The notes: generated by a model not told the origin, from the sequence alone. Shown: positions 16,665 through 30,865, counted from the stretch's first letter. The stretch: DNA of 64,000 bases from Apostichopus japonicus (GCF_037975245.1 NC_092568.1:9065001-9129000); one strand, 5' to 3'. Numbers and translations: made by a program.

Positions 16665-19600
16665 TCAAACCTTTGGTATAGTTTTGAGACATACTATCAC
16701 ATAAACACAAGATTGAGTTTTATTTACCTTTCTATGTCTCTGGCTAAAAGGCAATAGTGACGTAAAGCAACATTCCCGTTTTGTCTCGTTGTGTCTCTTA
16801 TATTGTTTTTACTTTTTACTCCTTGTTTTTGGTCACTTCGTTTCCTGTCTTTAACTGTGAATGAAAACTCAAAGGAGAAGTTTGATATTTTGTAGACCGC
16901 GAACAAACAGTTTTAAAGTAGTCCAGTTTGTATTCTTTATAGCTTTATATTTTTATTTATTTTTTAACTTTTGAGAGATGATCCCTCAAACAGTAGGACA
17001 CAGAAAGAAATGTAAGTCAACTAAAACCTAAAAGCTCGAAAGAGCGTCCATATGTAAAAGCTTTCGGGTTTCTTTATTTCTAAAAGAATTCTTATTTTTA
17101 TCTCTTGAGGTGGGTCGATGCAACTTTTTTTCTTTTTGCGCATCACGAATTGGGGAATCCTGTTGAGATACCAATCTTAAGAGGAACTCGTTACACAGTT
17201 AACTTCATCCATTGGCCATCGATGTAGTTCCTCTTCAGAATGTTCATTTGGGTCTGCTTCTTCTTCTTTTTAATATAAAACGAGGAACACGCCGGTATTG
17301 AGTAACATAACGTTTGATTGAACAGCTTATATCTTATGTTCAAACAGCGTGAGGAGCAGTTCTGCGAAGCGCGAAATAAATCTAATCATGAACTCATTTG
17401 CACCAGCTGTTAGACTCTTCTACATAAAGAAAAGCGGTGAAGATTTGTTTGGAAGAAATTTTTTGATGAAATCAAAATTATATTATTGCACTCTGGTATA
17501 TCCTGCGCTGCATCTATTGGGATGGCTGGGAATAGATGTTCTCAATCCGGTAAAGACTGTGGGTTTAAGGTGTATATATATATATGCATTGACCGAGGAT
17601 TACCACGACGTAACAGGAGGCACAACAACTTCTTATTAAGCTGTGTTGTATGTTATATTTATGTATGTTATTAATGCTATGTAATTTTATGACAAGCTAT
17701 TCTATGAAGTTATTCATCAAACTCTGGTTTGGTCTTTCTCGAGTTTATTGTAGTGAAATCCTGATACAAATACGCTACGACGAAAAGACCCCCCCCCCAC
17801 CACCCTCCCCCCCCCCCAAAAAAAATTGAAATAGGCCTAAGTTTGAGTGTTCATGATATATAACTGAAAGTCACACTCACAAGCACCTAGGACATGAAAC
17901 GTATTGGCGAAGGGCCCATCTTTACCCATAAGAGATATCTATGATTGATGACGAAAGAAGAAATAAGAGAGAACCAATAATGCAAATTTTATACCAGAAA
18001 GCAAACTTGCTCGCCCTTTTTAATGTTTCGTTTTCAGAAAGGAAATTGCACTAAAGTGAGTTGGCATTTGCTGTAATTTGCTATTGAATCCGATCAATGA
18101 TTGTTTTGCAAGTCAGACTTATACACATTTATAACCTGCAAAATAAACCTTTGTTTCCTCTCGTCAATTTATTTATATTGTTGGTGAGGCGCGAGGGAGG
18201 GAAAGGGATTAGGGGGGAACGATAGGGAAAATAAATGTTGATACATTGACCATGGGGAACGTTTTGGAAGAGCTTGCAGGAAGTTAAAGCTCCCAGATCG
18301 TGTCCTCTTAGAAACCATCCGTACTCGGTCTTAGTAGTGTAGGGTTGTTTATAGGAGTTTTTAACACGTGGATTTACCTACGATGAACCAACGCAACACA
18401 TCTCTCACTCTGTGGTTTCTCTGAGGACCGGGGTTGAAAGAGTAAAACGAATCATATTTAACAATATGCCTATATATGTCGAATACGATAAAACGACTAC
18501 AAAGTTAATATCGGATTTTATAACAACTCTATTATAATTGATTACCTTCACTTTCTACGGTGACCGAGTGACATAAACTGTTTACATATCTGCGAAAGAT
18601 TAGAACATTTTACGTTTCAACAAGGTTCATCAATTTTGCCCTTTTAAGTGTGTTGTCTGTCATAGGCCATATATAATTTGAGCAGAGCCCTATGAGACAT
18701 ACCTCCGAATAATTTTTACAGTAATGATTTTCATAGGAGCGTGATGCTGCCACAAGCCACAGTTACAACCCCCTCCCTTTCCCCCTCCTTCACCTTACCC
18801 GGCATGGAAGTCTTTAATTGAACCTAGGTCGGTGTCAAAGTTTAGAGTTGTCGTTTTGTTAGCCTATACGTCTTTTTTCCCCGCTGTATTATTGTTGCTT
18901 ATAAAAGGTTGGTAAATCTTTATGTTTCGACACTTTTCAAACCCTTTACGAAGCAAAAGACCTATCTATTGAGGAAGACAACATTATGCTCAGAAATGCC
19001 GGGGGGAAACTATTAACCATCATTCCTATTTATCCCAGTACCCCCTCCCAAGCCCCCGCCATTCACCCTTCCTGGCTCTTCAGTCTGCATGCGGATGCCT
19101 TCATAACTTCCATCCTGTAACATGTAGGAAATAATTTGACTCAAAACCACGATTTTGTGGAAGTCATCCCCCTACACATCACTTTCTCCACCCCTCCAGA
19201 TGTACATGGTGGTTGTTGAACTGTGGTATCTACTTTCAAAGCTGAAGTTCACATCGAGGCAAACTTTAAACAGTGTCGTGACCAGAGTCAAAAAGAAAGT
19301 TATTAAACTTAAGCACACCATCGTTAAAACAGAGGGAGCCGATAACATGTTATATAATTGGGTTGGTGTGTAAAAGGGAATAATATCTCGTTTGATGTAC
19401 CCTAATAGCGACATACCTTAACATCCTTGCTCCCGCTTCTAATCAAGTCCCCGAACTACTGGGAATAGTAAAAGTGTTAGTTTACTAAGAGTTTAGAAAA
19501 AGACATCATCCACATTTGTCAATGTAATGAATAAGTTTCGTGTGTTTGCATCTAAATGGCGTTAAAGTGTTCCCGTGTGTCTTGCGTTATGTTTCAATGA

Positions 19601-19726
19601 ATTTATTCATGAGCGTATGGACACCCTAATTTCCTTTTGCTTTATTAAGAGAATGAGGATCAGTCGGAATTATGTGTTAAGACTACAAGCATGGAGATAA
19701 CTTTTCATTTGAAACATTCCTATATC

Positions 19727-19762
<36 letters not shown>

Positions 19763-20831
19763 CATATGTATTAATATATATACAAGAAAAAGGTTACTAG
19801 CTTGAATAAAAAAAAATTAGTCGAGTCAAAGAAGACGTGATGCGTGACTTGTTTCCGTGGGGCGTCAAGTTCTACGTTCCCAAAGAAAAGTTTTGACCTC
19901 GATTTAATGCTGTGTCTCAGTAAACGATTTTTTTTTTTTTTGGTGGTATAACTTTTTAATGTTGGGGTCTATAAATTCTCTCCTTTATATCATTTATATA
20001 CAGAAAGTCGACGACTTGTGCTGAAGAGAGACAGACACATATTTACGACTGCGGTGCGGGGGGGGGGGGGTGGATGCATGATGGCGTTGCTTTTGTTCGT
20101 TGACACGAGAAAGAGCCATTAAAACAATTTAATATTTGACTTTGTTTAAGGCGGGAAGAAATCCTACTTATTTTTTATTCAGAACTGTAATTCAGTTACC
20201 AAGAAGCTATGCTTCCGAGTCCAGTACGGTATGGGGTGTAATATATGTCTTTGTTGTCGAAAGCAATGATTAAGCAAAAAAGTCTAATATTTTGACTAAT
20301 ATTGATACCCAAATGACTCATTTACTTTAAGAGTGTAATCAGCGTGAAAAGCAATTGCATTTGTCACGGGCAGACGGCTAAATCTTTGGCGCTTTGCCAA
20401 AAATAGGTATTATATAATTCGTAAACAATGGATGAATCTTAAAAACAAAGCTTCAGATGCATAACTAACCTTATCATAAAGCTACATTTTTTTTTAGCAG
20501 CAATCTTTTCAGTCTCAACATTGACAATACTTTTTAATAAATATGCATACCCATAATAGATTGGGTTATTTGTATAGCTGCTATGAAAGATTCCGTCAGT
20601 ATAACTAAAGTGTAAAAAAAAAAAATGATAATAATAAGATCGTCATGAATATTAACCACCCTAGACATAGTTTCAACAGACCATTGTTATGATGTATGAT
20701 CTGCTCAAGTTTATTTCATGATCTTTCATTCATTTGTTTTAATTTGAGTCATACATTCCAAACATTTCGCATATAAACGCGATCATCCTACATAACACAT
20801 AATTTAATAAACTTCTTTTATCATTCGTGTT
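16663..20831. other. Gene-free stretch
   Basis: No exon was recognised in about 4.2 kb. It holds C-rich mononucleotide runs near 17790-17820, a short TA tract at about 19729-19757 followed by CATACATATG, a T run near 19928-19941 and a G run near 20057-20070. Confidence 0.5.
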
Positions 20832-21418
20832 AAGCAATTAGAATACACTTAATATCGAGTGATATGATATATATCAAGTGTCATTTATACACTAAGTATC
20901 AAGTAATTACATGTTACGTATCAAGTCATTATACAAAGTATTTTAAAGCAATTAGAATACACTTAATATCGAGTGATATGATATATATCAAGTGTCATTT
21001 ATACACTAAGTATCAAGTAATTACATGTTACGTATCAAGTCATTATACAAAGTATTAAGTAATTGCATGTTAAGTATCAAGTAATTGCATGTTAAGTATC
21101 AAGTAATTGCATGTTAAGCAATTAGAATACATTAAATATCAAGTGATGTTATATATATCAAGTATTAAGTCATTTTTATACTAAGTATCAAGTAATTACA
21201 TGTTACGTATCAAGTCATTATACAAAGTATTAAGTAATTGCATGTTAAGTATCAAGTAATTGCATGTTAAGTATCAAGTAATTGCATGTTAAGCAATTAG
21301 AATACATTAAATATCAAGTGATGTTACATATATCAAGTATTAAGTCATTTTTATACTAAGTATCAAGTAATTGCATGTTACGTATCAAATCATTGCATGT
21401 TAAGTATCAAGTCATTGT
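20832..21418 (+). repeat. Complex tandem (higher-order) repeat
   Basis: A two-level array. The small unit is about 22 bp, AAGTATCAAGTAATTGCATGTT and variants (CATT for AATT, ACGT for AAGT). A longer unit starting AAGCAATTAGAATACA begins at 20832, 20946, 21116 and 21291, giving periods of about 114, 170 and 175 bp. The first two long units are almost identical. The later two carry an extra run of three small units and a variant middle (ATATCAAGTGATGTTA). The organisation implies duplication of larger blocks after small-unit expansion. It is a minisatellite, with no spacers of the CRISPR kind. Confidence 0.9.
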
Positions 21419-22465
21419 TTATTATTCGCTATGTCATCCGAGGTCTTCACGTTATTTAAAATACTGTGTAAAATCATATACTTGTCTGCCTTCAAAAGTG
21501 ACATTCCTACCATCCAAAAACAAAGAGATTATTTAATTCCTCAAAAACGTGATGTATTCAGGTTTGTACATAGTCAATGTTAGAAACTTGATATTTTGTG
21601 TTCGATTGAACTTTTGGTATTGCTGAATCGACTCTCAATAATTTTTTTCTTCTCAAAATTTCAAATGATTGAACCTTTGTCAGGCAGTTCAATGTGACAT
21701 ACAAGTTATAGTTAATTTAATTGTAAATAGTTTTGTGAAACAAGATTTTTTTTTTCTTTCTTGGATTTCTGTTATGTTTGTCGTCTACAGCTGCAGAGAG
21801 GGGTTACAGACGTTAATCAATTGTACATGATTTGACAAACGTGACCGAGCATTGCCTTTATCACATTAAAATTTCACCCAACCAAAATCTTCCTTCTTTC
21901 TATGTTAGGAGGGGACAAGTTCTTTGCAAAGTTCTTGAGTGTGAACGATGGCTGATTCTATATATCTTGGTATTTTATCTTTATACAGTGGTATGCAGTA
22001 CTATACACGTCACCGCTCTTATGTAACAAGAGTTTATATGGCACGCTTCAAATTATTACAGGTTGACACAAAACCCCTATATATATCGTGTCATTTGTAC
22101 ATATCCTATAGATAGCTGTTATTTTCTTGAACGTCACTTAAAGTCAACCTGTTACCACTTTTTTTTTAGCATATTGTCGTTTTCAATAGCTTTCCTTGTT
22201 ATGATGTGACGTGGGTACACAGGTGTTGTGCTAGTTTTCTGATGACAGCCAATTGTGAACAGGTTCACAAGTGTACACGTCTGTGCATGTGTGCGCGCGT
22301 ATGCGTGTATATTTGTAAGTATTGAATTGAATCAATTTGGTAATTTTATACACACACACTGCATTAGTTATAACATCAAACATATGTCATTTGAGGTTTG
22401 ATGACGTAACCTGCTCTTCTTGATGGATATCTATTGTGACGTCGTAGAAGAAGAAATAATCCCAT
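21419..22465. other. Gene-free stretch
   Basis: Plain AT-rich sequence with a short GTGTGCGCGCGTATGCGTG run near 22288-22308. No exon was recognised. Confidence 0.5.
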
Positions 22466-22569
22466 GGGGCCCGTTTCACAGCCTATAGCACTAACTCCTG
22501 TGTGCGTAAGTCAAGTTTTAGTGAAACCAGGGACTTGTTATGGAACAACTCCCTGGTGAAACAGGCCCC
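22466..22569. mobile_element. Small inverted-repeat MITE (GGGGCC-GTTTCAC ends)
   Basis: The left end reads GGGGCCCGTTTCAC. The reverse complement of the right end reads GGGGCCTGTTTCAC, so 13 of 14 bases match. Inside, TAGTGAAACCAGGGA is mirrored by TCCCTGGTGAAACA, so the right half also folds on itself. Length is 104 bp. Ends of this GGGGCC(C/T)GTTTCA type are, to my knowledge, widespread in short non-autonomous elements of marine invertebrates. I cannot assign the superfamily and see no clear target duplication. Confidence 0.65.
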
Positions 22570-22664
22570 TGATTTCTTCATTCTCTGTTCAAATGTTAAC
22601 GCCGATATTAAACGTAGAAGACACCTGCCTGTGTACAATGTTTATGGCGAGGCATGCTAAACAA

Positions 22665-22984
22665 CGACGGTGCGCAAACTATGGTACACCAACAAAAAAT
22701 GGATCGCGAAAACTTGACGGTCGGTCGCGCGCTTTTGCCAGATGTCAAACAATTTAAATCTATACAGTTTCCGAAGCTTGCCGGTATAGAGATCGATCAG
22801 CCTAACTTTAACATGTTTTCCTTCGACATTAATTCCATAGTTTCGGTAGCTTTCATACATTCTGCAAAGCATTAAACCTGAGGGGGAGGGAAGGGGGGGT
22901 CTGCATGTTGGGTCATGCATGACTCAGCCCAGATGGAAGATCCTGGGGGGGGGGGTCGTGGGCCTAAAAGTGTGCCGACCGCTG
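22665..22984. mobile_element. Candidate hAT-type MITE relic
   Basis: The right end read on the minus strand is CAGCGGTCGGCACACTTTTA, close to the left end of the candidate at 14778 (CAGCGGTCCCCAAACTTTTA). The left end (CGACGGTGCGCAAACTATGG) is a plausible decayed partner. The interior has a G run near 22935-22945. A 73-codon frame lies inside but has no recognisable domain. Matching target duplications were not found. Confidence 0.35.
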
Positions 22985-25818
<2,834 letters not shown>

Positions 25819-25843
25819 GAAAATATATATATATATATATTCT

Positions 25844-25879
25844 TACAGAATGACGCCAAACAGATTGCCAACATTTTGT
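25844..25879 (+). repeat. Short direct repeat, copy 2 (partner at 24995-25031)
   Basis: Same segment as at 24995-25031 with two substitutions. It is followed by a small tandem run of TTGTATTAAATAATG units (about 25878-25920). Confidence 0.6.
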
Positions 25880-25920
25880 ATTAAATAATGTATTTGTATT
25901 AAATAATGTATTAAATAATA

Positions 25921-26488
25921 TATATATATGTATAATCATATATATTTATAAGCTAAAATATAAAGGGAGGACAAATGTTTCGAACATCCCATGGAAGAAT
26001 ACTAAAGGTATACCCGGTAAGCCTGTGATGGTTAACTCTTTCATGATCATAGATATAGTCACGCCAACTCCATTGGTTTATTTATATTTAATCGTAGTTG
26101 ACGGATTGTCAAACAGTCTACCTGACTTTTGTATTAACTATATGCTGAAAGATTGATTTCCTATTTCTAATGAGTATTCGTATATTTACTACAAAGGATT
26201 AGCTATCGCCTTGGGTTTAACATTAATGTGCAATCATTTTTCGAGTAGAACCACCCAGTGAATAGAAAAACTTAAAACATATAAAGCAAAACGATGGTAA
26301 GTCGTTTGGGGGCTTTTTATCAATGTCGAAGAATTATTGTAAAATGTTATGATGTCGCCAGGAGATATTGTCATGCGAACATACTATAATCGTTTAGGGC
26401 GCTGGTGGCTTTCCATGACAACCAAGGAAACTCGACGAAGGATTTATTATTTGTCAGCAGAAATACAATCCCTTTGTAAGAAATGTTT
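25921..26488. other. Gene-free stretch
   Basis: No coding segment was recognised. A 67-codon frame near 26349-26552 overlaps the inverted-repeat arm at its end and has no family likeness. Confidence 0.5.
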
Positions 26489-26576
26489 AACACTTGACGT
26501 TCAGTCTTTTTTAAAGGGAAGGAGTCTCTTTATCTCTCTATATATATTGTGATACATAGTGATATATAGTGATATA

Positions 26577-26939
26577 CAAGGGCGTAGGAACCGGGGGGCT
26601 GGGGGGCGCCAGCCCCCCAGTGAAAAATGTGGAGGGGCGGAAGTATCATTCCGCCCCCCGCTTCGCAAGTCAGAAAACCCCTTTTTCATTTCCAAATGAG
26701 AAAAAAAAATCTCATTTGGAGCACCAAATTGCATCTAAGGCCTGGTGAAAATACAAAATTAAGTTTACAAAATGGAGTGGGTGTTGAAGTGTGCTATATT
26801 GCACCAAATTGCATCTGGGGCTACCTGGAAATGCAAAAAATTCCAAAGGGGAGGGGGACACCCCCTCCCCTTACACCCCTCCCCCAGGCCGGCCATCAGT
26901 CTTCAGCCTCCCACTCAAAAGTACATTCCTACGCCACTG
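26577..26939. mobile_element. Non-autonomous hAT-type element with target duplication
   Basis: The left terminus is CAAGGGCGTAGGAA and the right terminus, reverse-complemented, is CAGTGGCGTAGGAA, so 12 of 14 bases match. The flanking 8-mers are GTGATATA (26569-26576) and GTGATAGT (26940-26947), a slightly decayed 8-bp target duplication. CAGTGG(C) ends with an 8-bp duplication are hallmarks of hAT transposons. At 363 bp it cannot encode a transposase. The interior carries two copies of a GCACCAAATTGCATCT motif (near 26722 and 26802). It then has ATTCCAAAGGGGAGGGGGAC followed by a perfect 10-bp-arm palindrome (26848-26857 with 26861-26870). The same core, inverted, is in the element at 44031-44524. 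Confidence 0.8.
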
Positions 26940-27211
26940 GTGATAGTGATATATAGTGATTATATATTTATATAAATATATATATATATATCTGTTCAAA
27001 ATATCTCTTTGTTCAAAGTATCTCTTTCGAGATCCGGCTTTAGGAATCACAAATGATTTTCGAGTTGGTTATAGCATCATGTTTGATCTCTGGAGTAAGG
27101 CAAAACATGTCACCAAAAACAGAACTAGTATTGTTCGATACAGGTGACCAAAAAAAACCTACAGTGGAATTACGAACTTCCTTACCGGTTTAGAACCTCT
27201 TGACATACGAT

Positions 27212-27330
27212 CTGTCCATGGCCTAGTTGGTTAGGGTGTCCGCGTACAAAGCGGGAGGCCCGGGCTCGATCCCCGGTGGAGGCTGGAAGTTTTTTCACTG
27301 TTCTTGATTTTCCAAGTCATTACGATATTC
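27212..27330 (+). mobile_element. tRNA-derived SINE with full tRNA-like head
   Basis: The head (27212-27283) folds as a tRNA. It has a perfect A box (TGGCCTAGTTGG) and a D loop of normal size. The five-pair anticodon stem TCCGC/GCGGG encloses loop GTACAAA (anticodon position ACA). The variable loop is four bases, and the five-pair T stem CCGGG/CCCGG encloses a B-box loop CTCGATC. The acceptor stem pairs at only about four or five of seven positions. The ACA anticodon is not one used by normal tRNAs, so this is not a functional tRNA gene. A body follows (CTGGAAGTTTTTTCACTGTT, then CTTGATTTTCC..GTCATTACGATATTC) and it ends at a TTTATATATA tail. The body plus half the head recur at 54715-54794, and a divergent copy is at 3236-3345. 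RNA polymerase III would read it from the internal boxes. Confidence 0.85.
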
Positions 27331-27347
27331 ATTTATATATATATATT

Positions 27348-27380
<33 letters not shown>

Positions 27381-27422
27381 AGTGATATATCACTATATAT
27401 ATGTATATATATATATAGTGAT

Positions 27423-27467
<45 letters not shown>

Positions 27468-27499
27468 TATCACTATATATATATATAAATACATATATA

Positions 27500-27583
<84 letters not shown>

Positions 27584-27660
27584 TATCACTATATATATAT
27601 CACTATATATATATAGTAATATATATATATATATATAAATATATATATATAGTGATATAT

Positions 27661-27693
<33 letters not shown>
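27331..27693. repeat. TA-rich tract with palindromic AGTGATATATCACT units
   Basis: Alternating TA runs are punctuated by a perfect 14-bp palindrome, AGTGATATATCACT, at 27381-27394, 27461-27474 and 27577-27590. Half-units (AGTGATATA) occur near 27415, 27650 and 27692. The same half-unit lies outside the nested hAT element at 26550-26576 and 26940-26960, so the motif probably belongs to the enclosing inverted-repeat unit. Confidence 0.85.
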
Positions 27694-27732
27694 GTGACTC
27701 CTTCCCTTTAAAAAGACTGAATGTCCAAGTTT

Positions 27733-28309
27733 TCTGTTCATTCTCCAGGCGTTAAATCGATTACAATCTGCCGTTATGTAAAAGCTAAGTATACGGAAAT
27801 CGGGAAATCCCAGTTCTTTGGTTGGAATTGATGGTTATTTCTCATATTTAATACTCTGCGGGGGGTTGAATTCACAGGCTCTTTAAGCACTAACTACAAC
27901 CTCAGAAAGACGCCACGGTTGAACTACATATCTTTTCTATAGCTTGAATGAATTTTCAATTTTAATAATCAATGGAATGTTTCTGCGCATTAAGGAAAGA
28001 ATCCTTTGGGAAACATTTCGGGCAAAGTGACCTTGAAGAGATAGGAAGTATTGCGATGTTATAACCCGCCAATTTTATATTGACTTGAATTTATATATAT
28101 ATTTATATATATATATTCAAGAAAGTTGTAAGGCGATGGAAATTTTCATCAGATTAAATTATGATCAGATCTTGAAAAAAAAAATGAAAATTGTTACCGC
28201 TGAAACGAAAATATGGAAGATATAAGTATTACTGTCGAGCGTAAGAATAGATCTAGAAAGATACAGTTGGATTGAAATTATGTAAAAAATTATGTAAAAA
28301 TTATGTAAG
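27733..28309. other. Gene-free stretch
   Basis: No exon was recognised. A short ATTTATATATATATTTATAT tract lies near 28090-28118. ATTATGTAAAA units repeat just before the next TA tract. Confidence 0.5.
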
Positions 28310-28345
<36 letters not shown>

Positions 28346-28346
28346 T

Positions 28347-28381
<35 letters not shown>

Positions 28382-28390
28382 ATATATATT
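28310..28390. repeat. (TA)n microsatellite with TTTA interruptions
   Basis: About 80 bp of TA dinucleotides broken by several ATTTATA units. Confidence 0.95.
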
Positions 28391-29164
28391 ACATTCGTAC
28401 GAATATACATTGCATTTCAAGGACCAATTTGATTGTAAGATGGCATAAAACAAATCCCTACGTTCAAAACGGTACATAAAAATGAAACCACGATGGATAT
28501 AAACTTCAGAAGCTTGTGCTTGACACACAATTCATTACGTTAACTTTGCGAGACATAACGTTCTTGTTATCTCGTATTCGATTTCAATTTCTTTTATTAA
28601 ATTTTGTTGTTAATTGTTATACTCTTTGTTAAGGGTGTATTCTATTATGTGTGAAAATATACCGGCATGATAAAACTTACAATGCACGTACAGTTGGAAC
28701 CAAGTGCAATGAATAATAGTAGAGTCGATGGATTGACTCGAAATAAAAAATATATACTAAAATATATAATAATATACCAACGATTCCATATACTGCTCAC
28801 CAAGCTCTATATATATATATATATACTTTATCGACGGTCAACAATCTACATTGGTCGCGATCCAATTTTTGAGTCGAGAAGTATTTTCGATCGGTCGCGA
28901 GATCGTTTCAGAAATCGCGGAAAAGTTTTTTTAACTTTGGTTTACTGGCTTTACCGATCACCCAATGGAACAAAACAACAATAAACTACAACGTAACCTG
29001 TACAGCGCCAGCTCATCATCGAGGTTTTGTTTGTAAACTAAAAAGTTTGTCAACTTTTGCATTGTTGCGTCATCAATCCAAGATTGACTAACTTGTTGGA
29101 ACTATATGGAGAGCCAATTATCGCATTAGCAAAATAACATACTTCAGTGGCATTGTAATGATAA
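28391..29164. other. Gene-free stretch
   Basis: No exon was recognised. A frame of about 105 codons near 28667-28984 crosses a small TA tract (28809-28825) and lacks any family signature. A TCGCGA-rich patch lies near 28853-28920. Confidence 0.5.
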
Positions 29165-29187
29165 ACTTGGCCGGGTGGGCGAGTGTG

Positions 29188-29246
29188 ATGGGGGTGGGGA
29201 GGGGGAGGGGGAGGGGAGGGGGAGGGGGAGGGGGAGGGGAGGGGGT
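29188..29246 (+). repeat. G-rich (GGGGGA)n minisatellite, possible quadruplex
   Basis: About ten runs of four or five G separated by single A or T residues. The array can form G-quadruplexes on the plus strand. Proline-rich frames on the minus strand come from this repeat. Confidence 0.9.
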
Positions 29247-30861
29247 GATATGATCGATTGGTAGCAGTCGAATGCCAAAAATCTTGCTTGGAATCGTGGC
29301 CTAACAAAGGATGCGAACCTCTGATCTATATGATCTCGTAATCAAGTATAATATTATTAATTTATGCAGACTTTTTTTCCATCTTTATCATTTATCTATC
29401 CACTTGAAAATGCCCCAAGAAAGTGCGAACTATTAACTGTTTTGTCCAAATCAGAAAGTTGTCAGTCACGCGAAGTTTTGTGTATTTAATCTATGGTTTA
29501 CTTATCTCCAGTATCGGGTTGGTTGTATCTCCGTTCAGGGTGGAATATGCCGTGCAAAGCAGGTCCGTAGCCAGGCCGGGCACATACACCCCTTCCCCCA
29601 CAACTGTGCAGATCACTGCCCCCTTCATCATTCTGAGCCACAATCATGTGAATGAGAAACTTCACAAGCTGTTGGACAAGAGTATTGTCCCCCCCCCCCA
29701 CCCCTTAATTTGTTGGTGCCCCTCCAGTTCAGAAATCTTGTCTACTGGCCTGGTGAATGGGGCAGTCCCTCCCATATATAATACGCATTTGCAACCCCAC
29801 ATCACAAACCCCTTTCCTCTCCCACCCCTCCAAGAAAAATATCTTGGACAAGTTGTTTAACAGAGAGCAGCATACTGAAAAAATGTTTAAGTCTCAGTTA
29901 AGGGGGACAAACCAACGATCGTGTTGTATATGTCATATTGAATTTATTTAATACACGAAACGGGAGATTTCGAAATCATCCTTGACCAACGGCAGACTTC
30001 TACGGTACGTGAAAGATCCCCTACCTCCTCCCCCCGCCCGCCCCCCCCCCCCCACCACCTCATTTCCACATATCCGTCCTCTCATTTTCTCATCATAAAC
30101 CCATTAAAATCCGTTACAGTATTTCTTTCTGTAGCAATAATAGTGTTTGTGAACGATTGGTAGGCAACGCTGAAAATATTATTAAATCTATTTAAAGCTA
30201 TGTACACAGAAATGCAATCTCCTAAATTATTTATTACTGGAGATAATTTCATCTAAATTTCTTTGTCACAATCAATAATTCCCAGGCACTGGGGAGTTCT
30301 TGTGACAGAAACATGCTTAGATGTTCACAGTAATTGGTAACTATTAGATCGTGGAAAACATTCTATCTCCTTTATGAAGGTTATCTACAGTATAGATCAA
30401 TGTTTTAATCATATTATCGTTTCCATCTATCCATTATCGGGGCGTCAAAATTTATTTCCTATATCTTCGAGACACACTCGCATTACACCTTCATGTTCTG
30501 TTCCAATACAGACAGCCATATATCTTATTAAAATTTGCATTTTACGCGTGGTCTCCGGGAAACTTGGAGTATATAATAATGCTATAGATAAATACAAAAA
30601 GTTTTAAATGCAACTTAATTGTTATTTTAATATATTTCTTTATAGTTTTCGTCACAACAGGTTCTCTCATCCATCAGTTTAATTGTCGATGTTTCAGTTC
30701 AAAGAGTAAATAAATAAGAAGAAATATAAGGTGGACTGTAAGGTCCTTTACAGACACAGAAATCACAAATAGAAAGGATAGAAGATTGTTCTAGGCAAAC
30801 TTTGTTTAATTCAAACAACATTTTAACAACACTTATGAGTCTTGCTTTATGAGAAATAAGG

Positions 30862-30865
<4 letters not shown>
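29247..30865. other. Gene-free stretch with a possible transposon end
   Basis: No exon was supported. At about 29560 the sequence CAGGTCCGTAGCCAGGCCGG resembles the ends of the hAT-type elements in this window (CAGGGGCGTAGC..). No matching right end or target duplication was found, so it is at best a broken copy. C-rich runs occur near 29690-29704 and 30030-30055. Confidence 0.4.

Larger units (their letters stand above)
26489..27732. mobile_element. Unit bounded by about 37-bp inverted repeats, with nested insertions
   Basis: The left arm (26489-26526) contains TTCAGTCTTTTTTAAAGGGA followed by AGGAGTC. The right arm (27696-27732) is its near-perfect reverse complement, and the match extends outward through ACTTG(G)AC. 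Directly inside both arms lies TA-rich sequence with AGTGATATA units. The interior also holds a complete hAT-type element (26577-26939) and a tRNA-derived SINE (27212-27330). A reasonable reading is an older inverted-repeat element with a GTGATATA-rich interior that later received two insertions. Superfamily is unknown, and a local inversion or duplication is an alternative. Confidence 0.5.

Noticed and set aside
20832-21418. CRISPR-like array
   Set aside because: Repeats run together without unique spacers of constant length, and the genome is eukaryotic.
22654-22920. 73- and 87-codon frames on opposite strands
   Set aside because: They fall inside a candidate hAT relic. No transposase motif such as an RW or hAT dimerisation segment is seen.
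27212-27283. Functional tRNA gene (anticodon ACA)
   Set aside because: The acceptor stem is poorly paired, the anticodon is not a normal one, and related copies continue into a shared non-tRNA body. This is a SINE head.
29560-29870. Complete hAT-type element starting CAGGTCCGTAGCCAGG
   Set aside because: Only the left end is recognisable. No inverted right end or 8-bp duplication was located.
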